A stretch of 54,715 nt of DNA, taken from contig DBAZ01000079.1 in the NCBI GenBank assembly GCA_002291945.1, positions 1,303-56,017 of the forward strand, written 5' to 3'. The stretch's first letter is position 1; every line of letters starts with the position of its first letter. The notes under the pieces were generated by a model that ran no database searches, had not been told where the DNA came from, and saw only the letters and a program-made list of their open reading frames with translations. Made by a program: the position numbers and the translations under genes. This DNA comes from Tepidimonas sp. UBA997 (GTDB taxonomy: Bacteria; Pseudomonadota; Gammaproteobacteria; Burkholderiales; Burkholderiaceae_C). This document shows, piece by piece, positions 1-7,149 of the stretch.

Positions 1-1016
1 CGGGCAAGTCGGTGGGCATCAATGCGGTGATTCTGTCGCTGCTCTACAAGGCCGACGCCAAGGACGTGCGCCTGCTGCTGATCGACCCCAAGATGCTCGA
101 ACTCAGCGTCTATGAGGGCATTCCGCACCTGCTGGCACCGGTGGTGACCGACATGAAGCAGGCCGCGCATGGGCTGAACTGGTGCGTGGGCGAGATGGAA
201 AAACGCTACAAGCTGATGAGCAAGCTGGGTGTGCGCAACCTGGCGGGCTACAACGCCAAGATCGACGAAGCAGCGGCGCGGGGTGAGTCCATCGGCAACC
301 CGTTTAGCCTGACGCCCGAACAACCCGAGCCGCTGCAGCGGCTGCCCTACATCGTGGTGGTGATCGACGAACTGGCCGACCTGATGATGGTAGTGGGCAA
401 GAAAATCGAGGAATTGATTGCCCGGCTGGCGCAGAAGGCGCGCGCCGCCGGTGTCCACCTGATTCTGGCCACCCAGCGCCCCAGCGTGGACGTGATCACC
501 GGCCTCATCAAGGCCAACATCCCCACCCGCATCAGCTTTCAGGTCAGCAGCAAGATCGACAGCCGCACCATACTGGACCAGATGGGTGCCGAGGCTCTGC
601 TGGGCATGGGCGACATGCTCTACATGCCCAGCGGTAGCGGTTTGCCGACCCGGGTACACGGGGCTTTCGTGAGCGACGACGAAGTCCACCGCGTGGTGGC
701 CTACCTGAAGGCGCAATACGGCGAGCCCGACTACATCGACGGCGTGCTCGACGGCGCGGGCGACGCCGAAGGCGGCAGCGCCGACCTGTTGGGCGAAGGC
801 GAGGCCGGGGGCGAGAAAGACCCTCTGTACGACCAAGCCGTGGCCATCGTGCTGCAAGACCGCAAGGCCAGCATCAGCTATGTGCAGCGCAAGCTCAAGA
901 TCGGCTACAACCGGGCCGCCCGACTGCTCGAAGACATGGAAAACGCCGGACTGGTCAGCGCCCTGACGACCAATGGCCAGCGCGACATTCTGGTGGCCAG
1001 CCGCAGCGGCGACTGA
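1..1016 (+). CDS. ftsK: DNA translocase FtsK, C-terminal part (5' truncated by window)
   Basis: Hexameric DNA pump anchored at the division septum that moves chromosome termini and activates XerCD recombination. The window opens inside the motor domain: in frame from base 3 it reads GKS, the end of a Walker A motif, so the true start lies upstream and the internal GTG at 12 is not a start. The Walker B-like stretch YIVVVIDELADLMM and the conserved ILATQRPSVDVITGLIKANIP follow. The last 65 or so residues (DPLYDQAVAIVLQDRKASIS to the end) are the winged-helix gamma domain that reads KOPS sites. The neighbouring order ftsK-lolA-rarA is conserved in many proteobacteria, which supports the call. 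Confidence 0.97.
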   Translation, partial: GKSVGINAVILSLLYKADAKDVRLLLIDPKMLELSVYEGIPHLLAPVVTDMKQAAHGLNWCVGEMEKRYKLMSKLGVRNLAGYNAKIDEAAARGESIGNPFSLTPEQPEPLQRLPYIVVVIDELADLMMVVGKKIEELIARLAQKARAAGVHLILATQRPSVDVITGLIKANIPTRISFQVSSKIDSRTILDQMGAEALLGMGDMLYMPSGSGLPTRVHGAFVSDDEVHRVVAYLKAQYGEPDYIDGVLDGAGDAEGGSADLLGEGEAGGEKDPLYDQAVAIVLQDRKASISYVQRKLKIGYNRAARLLEDMENAGLVSALTTNGQRDILVASRSGD

Positions 1017-1148
1017 CGGCGTGGCCGTGGCCTGCCGTCGAAACAGGAGCCACATCAGGGGTTTGAACAGGCGATGATGAAAGAACGCAATGGCTAGACA
1101 CAGACAATCTTTCAACCACAAGCTGCTGGCAGCGCCGCAGGTGCAGGC

Positions 1149-1661
1149 GTGAAAAAGGCAAAGCAAACCCCAAAATCCACCGAGGCTTCCATCGTCCGCT
1201 CCTCGGCGGCCGAGTACCTGACCTTCGTCGCCGCCAGTGGTCAGGGGGGCGTGGAGGCCGTCTATGCCGACAGCGAGAACTACGACACCCAACACTACAG
1301 CCTGCCCGCCATCATCGCGGTGGGCTACAAGGTCAATGCGGATCGGGCGGTGCAGTTCCGCAAGTGGGCCACGGGCATCATCGATCTGGATGTGGCCGAG
1401 GACATGGCACAACGCAAGATCCCGATGACGATGCAGGATTGGGAGACTCGCCTGAACCGCTTCATCGAAGCCACCGAGCGCGACGTGCTGCAAGACGCGG
1501 GCAAGGTGTCGGAAGAAATCGCCAAGGCCCATGCCGAAAGCGAATTCGAGAAATACCGCATCGTGCAGGATCGTCTGTTCGAGAGCGACTTCGACCGGCT
1601 GCTCAAATCGTTCGCATCTGGGGCGTCTGGAACCCAAAGCGCTCGCGGTATCCGGCCCTAG
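1149..1661 (+). pseudogene. RhuM-family protein remnant with internal deletions
   Basis: The 170-residue reading frame keeps only parts of a RhuM (virulence protein/KilA-N-like) protein, normally about 330-350 residues. Residues 15-45 match the family N-terminus (SSAAEYLTFVAASG). IIAVGYKVNADRAVQFRKWAT is the mid-protein signature. MTMQDWETRLNRFIEATERD through FEKYRIVQDRLFESDFDRLL is the usual C-terminus. The segments are joined directly, so the winged-helix/KilA-N part and the linker appear deleted, apparently in frame; the last ~17 residues are unrelated to the family. It sits between ftsK and lolA, which are normally adjacent, so it was probably inserted and then decayed. A GTG is the only plausible start. 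Family assignment is from remembered signatures; residual function is unlikely. Confidence 0.6.
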
Positions 1662-1701
1662 GCATACGCGCAAATGGCCGCCTCGGGCCAGCGCCAACCG
1701 A

Positions 1702-2367
1702 ATGAAACACCAAACCATGATCCAAAGACGAACACTGATGCTGACGCTTGCCCTGGGGAGCCTGGTGGCTTGGCCTGCGGCCCATGCCGACGGGCTGTCG
1801 GCGCTGGAAAATTTTTTGCGCCAGACCCAACAGGGCAAGGCCGCCTTCACCCAGACCGTCACCGCGCCCCCTCGGCAGGGCGAGTCGGTGCCGCGGGTGC
1901 GCAGCAGCCGGGGGGTGTTCGAGTTCCAGCGCCCCGACCGTTTCCGTTTCCATTACACCCACCCCTTTGAGCAGACCATCGTGGCAGATGGCCAGACCCT
2001 CTGGCTGCACGACCCGGACCTCAATCAGGTGACGGCGCGAGCGCAGCAAGAAGTGCTGGCCCAGACCCCAGCGGCCCTGATAGCGGCGTCGCCCGACCTG
2101 CGCGGCCTGCAGCAGGCGTTTGCCTTGCGCAACGGCGCGCCGACCGACGGCCTGCTGTGGGTGGTGGCCACCCCCCGACAGAGCGACGGGTCGTTGCAAT
2201 CCATCCAGCTCGGTTTCCGGCACGGGCAACTGGCGGTGCTCGACATTCTGGACGGCTTGGGCCAGCGTTCGGTGATCCGCTTCGAGGCCATGCAAACCGA
2301 TCCCGGCTTTGCGGCGGGCCACTTCCGCTTCCAGCCCCCGGCTGGGGCCGAGGTGATTCGGCAGTAA
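1702..2367 (+). CDS. lolA: Outer-membrane lipoprotein carrier protein LolA
   Basis: Periplasmic chaperone that takes lipoproteins from LolCDE at the inner membrane and hands them to LolB. The 221-residue product starts with a Sec signal peptide (basic MIQRRT, then a hydrophobic LMLTLALGSLVAW run and an AHA-D cleavage site). The mature part shows family features: ENFLRQTQQGKAAFTQTV, then RGVFEFQRPDRFRFHYTHPFEQTIVADGQTLW, then FRFQPPAGAEVI at the end. The frame is open further upstream, but the signal peptide fixes the start at 1702, or at an in-frame ATG at 1717. It is convergent with the solute-binding protein gene downstream, 17 bases away. Confidence 0.95.
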   Translation: MKHQTMIQRRTLMLTLALGSLVAWPAAHADGLSALENFLRQTQQGKAAFTQTVTAPPRQGESVPRVRSSRGVFEFQRPDRFRFHYTHPFEQTIVADGQTLWLHDPDLNQVTARAQQEVLAQTPAALIAASPDLRGLQQAFALRNGAPTDGLLWVVATPRQSDGSLQSIQLGFRHGQLAVLDILDGLGQRSVIRFEAMQTDPGFAAGHFRFQPPAGAEVIRQ

Positions 2368-2384
2368 ATCGACTCAGGGTGGAC

Positions 2385-3131
2385 TCAGGGCGCGACCGAT
2401 GCCCCCTGTATGCCGTGCCGTTGCAGCGCCTCGGCCACGAAACCGCTGGCTTTCATTTGCTCGACAAAGGCCGCCAGAAAAACCGCCGCCGCCTCACCCC
2501 GCCCTTGGGGCAAGCCCATGGCCTGCTGGATCACCATGAAGCGACCGGGCAGCAGGCGCAGCCCCGGGTGGCGTTGCCGGTCGGCCTGCAGTTGCTGCTT
2601 CACGCCGGCCGCCACCTCCAGCCCCTGCTGCAGAAAAACCGGCACCACGGCGGGTGAAGAAGGGGCGCGCACCAGTTCGGCCTGCTTGAGGGTGCGCGTC
2701 AGGAACAGGTCGTAGGCGCTGCCTTGGCCCACCACCACCCGAACGCCCGGGCGATCGACTTCGGCGTTGGCTTGCAAGGGCGAATCCTGGGGCACCAGGT
2801 AGCTGCCCTCGATCAGCACGTAGGGGGCGCTGAAGGCTATCCCTTGGCCGCGCAGCGGGTCGATGGCAAAAAAACCGATGTCGGCCTGCTCCTGCCGCAC
2901 CGCTTCGACCGATTGATTCGCCGTCTCGAACACGACGCAGCTCAGCGGCACACCCAGGCTCTGCGCCAGCGCTTGCGCCAGATCGACCGAAACCCCGCCC
3001 GGCTCCCCGGTGCTCGGGTGGCGCTGCGCCAGAATCGGGTTGCCCAGGTTGATGGAGGCGCGCAAGGTGCCAGTGGGGGCCAAGGTTGCGGCGAGGTCGG
3101 TCGGGGTGGGGGTGAGGGTCGGGGTCATCAT
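2385..3131 (-). CDS. SBP_bac_3-type solute-binding protein without a signal peptide
   Basis: About 248 residues, family 3 solute-binding fold (amino-acid ABC transporter receptors). Visible features are LRASINLGNPILAQ, GVSVDLAQALAQSLGVPLSCVVFE, ADIGFFAIDPLRGQGIAFSAPYVLIEGSYLVP and RVVVGQGSAYDLFLTRTLKQAELVRA. The product starts at one of two adjacent ATGs (3131 or 3128). The open frame upstream of them overlaps the promoter region and the start of rarA, so it is not used. The N-terminus, MMTPTLTPTPTDLAATLAP, is not a signal peptide and no permease or ATPase gene lies nearby. It may therefore act as a cytoplasmic ligand-binding protein, or use an unusual route. Divergent from rarA with 92 bases between them; no clear Shine-Dalgarno. 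Confidence 0.8.
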   Translation of the reverse strand: MMTPTLTPTPTDLAATLAPTGTLRASINLGNPILAQRHPSTGEPGGVSVDLAQALAQSLGVPLSCVVFETANQSVEAVRQEQADIGFFAIDPLRGQGIAFSAPYVLIEGSYLVPQDSPLQANAEVDRPGVRVVVGQGSAYDLFLTRTLKQAELVRAPSSPAVVPVFLQQGLEVAAGVKQQLQADRQRHPGLRLLPGRFMVIQQAMGLPQGRGEAAAVFLAAFVEQMKASGFVAEALQRHGIQGASVAP

Positions 3132-3223
3132 GGCACGCAGGGGCGAGTGGTCTGGGCAAGACTGTAACGCAGCGGGCGGCGCTTGCGCCACAATGCTGGG
3201 GTTGCAATCGTTTTTGCCCGTCT

Positions 3224-4510
3224 GTGCATACCCCCCACCAGCCACTGGCCGAAAGGCTGCGCCCGCGCAGTCTGGCCGAGGTCATCGGCCAGCGCCATCT
3301 GCTGGGCCAGGGCATGCCCTTGCGAACCGCCTTTGAATCGGGCCGACCGCACAGTTGCCTCTTCTGGGGGCCGCCTGGCGTGGGCAAAACCACCATCGCA
3401 CGCCTGATGGCGCAAGCCTTCGATGCCCAGTTCATCGCCATCAGCGCCGTGTTGGGCGGCGTGAAAGACATCCGCGAAGCGGTCGAGAAGGCCGAACTGG
3501 CCCGCCGTGGCCTGCACTCGCAGCCGACCATCGTGTTTGTCGATGAGGTACACCGCTTCAACAAAAGCCAGCAAGACGCCTTTTTGCCGCATGTGGAAAG
3601 CGGCCTGTTCACCTTCGTCGGGGCCACCACCGAAAACCCGAGCTTCGAGGTGAATGCGGCGCTGCTCTCGCGCGCGGCGGTGTATGTGCTGCAGCCGCTG
3701 AGCGAGGGCGAACTGGGCGCACTGATGGATCGTGCCCACGCCCAAGGCGGGGTGCCGCCACTCGATCCTGCCGCCCGCGAGCGCCTGTTGGCCTATGCCG
3801 ACGGCGATGCCCGCCGCCTGCTCAACACGCTGGAAACCTTGGCCGTGACCGCCCAGGCTCAGGGCTTGAGCGCGATCGGCGACGACTGGCTGCTGCAGAT
3901 GCTGGGCGAGCGTCTGCGCCGTTACGACAACGGCGGCGAGCAGTTCTACGACACCATCAGCGCCCTGCACAAGAGTGTGCGCGGCTCGGACCCGGATGCC
4001 GCCCTGTACTGGCTGGTGCGCATGCTCGACGGCGGGGCCGATCCGCGTTACCTGGCGCGGCGGCTGCTGCGCATGGCCTCGGAGGACATCGGCCTGGCCG
4101 ACCCGCGTGCCCTGCGGCTGGCGCTGGACGCCGCCGAGGTGTATGAGCGGCTGGGTAGCCCCGAAGGCGAGCTGGCGCTGGCCGAAGCGGTGGTGTACCT
4201 GGCGGTGGCACCCAAAAGCAACGCGGTCTATCTGGCTTACAAGGCCATGCGTGCCTTCGTCAAGCAGGACGGCACCCGTCCGGTGCCCATGCACCTGCGC
4301 AACGCGCCTACCGAGTTGATGCAGACACTCGACTACGGCAAGGGCTACCGCTACGCCCACGACGAACCCGATGCCTTTGCCGCCGGGGCGCATTACTTTC
4401 CCGACGGGCTGGTGCCGCCGCCGTTTTACCGGCCGGTGCCGCGCGGGCTGGAAATCCGCATCGGAGAAAAGTTGCAAGCCCTGCGCGAGCGCAACAGCGA
4501 ACTAAAATGA
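3224..4510 (+). CDS. rarA: Replication-associated recombination protein A (MgsA/WHIP-type AAA ATPase)
   Basis: AAA+ clamp-loader-like ATPase acting at stalled replication forks with SSB and RecQ-type enzymes. The 428-residue product has Walker A GPPGVGKTT (about residues 45-53), Walker B IVFVDEVHRFNKSQQDAFLP, sensor 1 FVGATTENPSFEVN and the conserved C-terminal MgsA_C region (FYDTISALHKSVRGSDPDAALYWL, then YFPDGLVPPPFY). It starts at a GTG, reading MHTPHQPLAERLRPRSLAEVIGQ, which matches the family N-terminus. The length is normal for the family. The TGA stop is followed after 47 bases by lysS; co-transcription is possible. Confidence 0.96.
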   Translation: MHTPHQPLAERLRPRSLAEVIGQRHLLGQGMPLRTAFESGRPHSCLFWGPPGVGKTTIARLMAQAFDAQFIAISAVLGGVKDIREAVEKAELARRGLHSQPTIVFVDEVHRFNKSQQDAFLPHVESGLFTFVGATTENPSFEVNAALLSRAAVYVLQPLSEGELGALMDRAHAQGGVPPLDPAARERLLAYADGDARRLLNTLETLAVTAQAQGLSAIGDDWLLQMLGERLRRYDNGGEQFYDTISALHKSVRGSDPDAALYWLVRMLDGGADPRYLARRLLRMASEDIGLADPRALRLALDAAEVYERLGSPEGELALAEAVVYLAVAPKSNAVYLAYKAMRAFVKQDGTRPVPMHLRNAPTELMQTLDYGKGYRYAHDEPDAFAAGAHYFPDGLVPPPFYRPVPRGLEIRIGEKLQALRERNSELK

Positions 4511-4518
4511 AGGGTTTT

Positions 4519-4534
4519 GTGCGCTGCAGCGCAC
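4519..4534. repeat. 16-bp perfect palindrome in the rarA-lysS gap
   Basis: GTGCGCTGCAGCGCAC is self-complementary over all 16 bases. It lies 8 bases after the rarA stop and 23 bases before the lysS ATG. No T-run follows, so it is not a standard terminator. It could be a protein-binding site or a short leader hairpin, or chance in GC-rich DNA. Confidence 0.5.
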
Positions 4535-4557
4535 GCCAACTTAGCCGTTCAACCCCC

Positions 4558-6102
4558 ATGACCACCCCTGCCCACCACGCCCCGCACGCCGACGAGAACC
4601 ACATCATCGCCGAGCGCCGCGAGAAGCTGCGCGCCCTGCGCGAGGCGCAAGCGGCAGGCCACGGCCCCGCGTTCCCGAACGACGTCAAGCCGCAGCACAA
4701 GGCTGCCGACCTGTTTGCCGAGTACGACGGCATGAGCAAAGAGATGCTGGAGCCGCTCAAGGCCCGCGCCAGCGTCGCCGGCCGCATGATGCTCAAGCGC
4801 GTCATGGGCAAGGCCAGTTTCGCCACCTTGCAGGACTCCTCCTTCGGGCCCAGCGGCGGACGCATCCAGATTTACCTCAACCTCGAGAGCGTGGGTGCGG
4901 CACTGCTAGAGGCCTTCAAGCACTGGGACTTGGGCGACATCGTGGCCGCCGAAGGCGTGCTGTTCAAGACCAAGATGGGCGAGCTGACCATTCATGCCGA
5001 CAAGGTGCGCCTGGTCACCAAGAGCCTGCGCCCCATGCCCGACAAGTTCCACGGGGTGGCCGACCAGGAAATCAAGTACCGCCAGCGCTACATTGACTTG
5101 ATGACCGACGAGCAGGCCCGCCAGCGCTTCGTGGCGCGCAGCCTGGCCGTCACCAGCATGCGCGAATTCATGGTGCAGCACGACTTTCTCGAGGTCGAAA
5201 CGCCCATGCTGCAGCCGATTGCGGGCGGTGCCAACGCACGGCCTTTCGTGACGCACCACAACGCCCTCGAGCAAGACATGTACCTGCGCATCGCGCCCGA
5301 GCTCTACCTCAAGCGCTTGCTGGTGGGCGGGTTCGAGCGGGTGTTCGAGATCAACCGCAACTTCCGCAACGAAGGCATCAGCGTGCGCCACAACCCCGAG
5401 TTCACCATGATGGAGTTCTACGCGGCTTACTGGAATTACCTCGACTTGATGGTGTTCACCGAGCAACTCATCCGCCACGCGGCGCAGCGCGTCTGCGGCA
5501 GCGCCCGCCTGACTTACCAAGGCCGTGACGTCGATCTGGAGTCGCCTTTCGAGCGTCTGACGATACGCGAAGCCATCCTCAAGCACACCGGCGCTGGTGC
5601 CAACGTCGATCAGCGCGACTGGCTGGTGCAGCAGTTGCTCAAGCTGGGCCTGGACCCGGTGCAAGACCGCCTTGGCAGCCGCAGCCTGGCTGGCCTGCAA
5701 GTGATGTATTTCGAAGAAACGGTGGAAGACAAGCTCTGGAACCCGACCTTCATCTGCAACCACCCGACCGAAATTTCGCCGCTCGCGCGCGCCAGCGACA
5801 GCGACCCCACCATCACCGAGCGCTTCGAGCTCTACATCACCGGGCGCGAAGTGGGCAATGGCTTTAGCGAACTCAACGACGCCGAAGACCAGGCCGAGCG
5901 CTTCCACGCCCAAGTCGCCAGCAAGGACGACGGCGACGACGAAGCCATGTTCTTCGATGCCGACTATGTGCGTGCGCTGGAGTACGGCATGCCACCGGCG
6001 GGCGGCTGCGGCATCGGTATCGACCGCCTGATCATGCTGCTTACCGACAGCCCCAGCATCCGCGACGTGATTCTATTCCCGGCGCTGCGCCGCGAAGGCT
6101 GA
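4558..6102 (+). CDS. lysS: Lysyl-tRNA synthetase, class II
   Basis: Charges tRNA-Lys in the cytoplasm. The product is 514 residues. An OB-fold anticodon-binding domain lies around residues 70-170 (VAGRMMLKRVMGKASFATLQD). Class II motifs follow: EVETPMLQPIAGGANARPF, then FEINRNFRNEGISVRHNPEFTMMEFY (motif 2), and GGCGIGIDRLIMLLTDSPSIRDVILFP (motif 3). The ATG at 4558 gives the typical N-terminus (ENHIIAERREKLRALREAQ); an in-frame ATG at 4507 would add 17 residues unlike the family. No good Shine-Dalgarno is seen. Its stop codon lies directly against the rpoH stop on the other strand. Confidence 0.97.
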   Translation: MTTPAHHAPHADENHIIAERREKLRALREAQAAGHGPAFPNDVKPQHKAADLFAEYDGMSKEMLEPLKARASVAGRMMLKRVMGKASFATLQDSSFGPSGGRIQIYLNLESVGAALLEAFKHWDLGDIVAAEGVLFKTKMGELTIHADKVRLVTKSLRPMPDKFHGVADQEIKYRQRYIDLMTDEQARQRFVARSLAVTSMREFMVQHDFLEVETPMLQPIAGGANARPFVTHHNALEQDMYLRIAPELYLKRLLVGGFERVFEINRNFRNEGISVRHNPEFTMMEFYAAYWNYLDLMVFTEQLIRHAAQRVCGSARLTYQGRDVDLESPFERLTIREAILKHTGAGANVDQRDWLVQQLLKLGLDPVQDRLGSRSLAGLQVMYFEETVEDKLWNPTFICNHPTEISPLARASDSDPTITERFELYITGREVGNGFSELNDAEDQAERFHAQVASKDDGDDEAMFFDADYVRALEYGMPPAGGCGIGIDRLIMLLTDSPSIRDVILFPALRREG

Positions 6103-7053
6103 TCAAGCGTAGGCCTCCAGCGCCTTGCGCATCTTTTTCATGGCGGCCACCTCGATCTGGCGGATGCGCTCGGCGCTGACGCCATATTGGGCCGCCAGTT
6201 GGTGTAGCGTCATGCCGCCGGAGCCGTCGTCATTGACCTTGAGCCAGCGTTCGGCCACGATGCGGCGCGAGCGCTCGTCGAGCTGCCCCAAGGCGTGGGC
6301 AATGCCTTCGGACGCCATCAGGTCGCGTTCGGTCGCCTCCAGCACGGCGCTGGGCTCGTGGCGGGCGTCGGCCAGGTAGGCGATCGGGCCGTAGGCTGGC
6401 TCGCCGTCGTCTCCGGGCGTGGGATCCAGCAGCACGTCGGTGCCCGAAAGCCGGGTTTCCATTTCCAGCACTTCTTCGCGCTTGACGTTGAGCTCCCGCG
6501 CCACCACGTCGATCTCGTGCTCGCTCAGGCGCTCGCGGTGGCTATCGGCATCTGCCGCGCCGGCCTTGAAGGCCTGCTTCATGCCGCGCAGGTTGAAGAA
6601 CAGCTTGCGCTGGGCCTTGGTGGTCGCCACCTTCACCATGCGCCAGTTTTTCAGGATGTATTCGTGGATTTCGGCCTTGATCCAGTGCATGGCGTAGCTG
6701 ACCAGCCGCACCCCTTGGCTGGGGTCGAAACGCTTGACGGCCTTCATGAGGCCGACATTGCCCTCCTGGATCAGGTCGGCGTGCGGCAGGCCATAGCCCA
6801 GGTACTGGCGCGAAACCGAGACCACCAGGCGCAAGTGCGACATCACCAGCTTGCCGGCGGCGTCGAGGTCGTTGTGGTTTTGCAGACGGGCGGCGTAGTC
6901 CCGCTCTTCCTCGGGGGTGAGCAGCGGCAGGCGACCAACCGCCGAAATGTAGGCGTCCAGATTGCCCAGCGGCGGCAGAACCAGCGACAACCGGCCCCAA
7001 CCCTGCGGGGCGGCAGGGGCCAAGGCGTAAGGGGTGGTGGCAACAGCGTTCAT
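6103..7053 (-). CDS. rpoH: RNA polymerase heat-shock sigma factor RpoH (sigma-32)
   Basis: Directs RNA polymerase to heat-shock promoters. The 316-residue product has sigma region 2 (LRLVVSVSRQYLGYGLPHADLIQEGNVGLMKAVKRFDP, then RLVSYAMHWIKAEIHEYIL). The RpoH box between regions 2 and 3 (QRKLFFNLRGMK) separates RpoH from other group 3 sigma factors. Region 4 has the helix-turn-helix LHQLAAQYGVSAERIRQIEVAAMKKMRKAL. The ATG is preceded by AGAGGA at good spacing. A perfect CIRCE operator 43 bases upstream implies HrcA repression in addition to the usual controls. Convergent with lysS with no intergenic base. Confidence 0.97.
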   Translation of the reverse strand: MNAVATTPYALAPAAPQGWGRLSLVLPPLGNLDAYISAVGRLPLLTPEEERDYAARLQNHNDLDAAGKLVMSHLRLVVSVSRQYLGYGLPHADLIQEGNVGLMKAVKRFDPSQGVRLVSYAMHWIKAEIHEYILKNWRMVKVATTKAQRKLFFNLRGMKQAFKAGAADADSHRERLSEHEIDVVARELNVKREEVLEMETRLSGTDVLLDPTPGDDGEPAYGPIAYLADARHEPSAVLEATERDLMASEGIAHALGQLDERSRRIVAERWLKVNDDGSGGMTLHQLAAQYGVSAERIRQIEVAAMKKMRKALEAYA

Positions 7054-7095
7054 GGCATCCTCTCTACGGTATCAACCTACAGTCCGTGCCTGATG

Positions 7096-7122
7096 TTAGC
7101 ACTCAATTGACTTGAGTGCTAA
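7096..7122. promoter_or_regulatory. CIRCE operator (HrcA binding site) upstream of rpoH
   Basis: TTAGCACTC and GAGTGCTAA arms separated by exactly 9 bases match the CIRCE consensus at all 18 arm positions. The element is 43 bases upstream of the rpoH ATG. The only other neighbour is the end of the chemoreceptor gene on the same strand, so rpoH is the only gene it can control. CIRCE is known as the operator of HrcA, the groESL/dnaK repressor. Control of rpoH by HrcA is inferred from position. Confidence 0.93.
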
Positions 7123-7149
7123 TCGAGAGTTCCTGTGAGATGAGGGCGC

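Noticed and set aside
3128..4477. 449-residue minus-strand open frame
   Set aside because: Antisense to rarA; no recognisable motif and low-complexity composition.
4906..5913. 335-residue minus-strand open frame
   Set aside because: Antisense to lysS, His/Val-rich mirror of the class II synthetase; rarely real.
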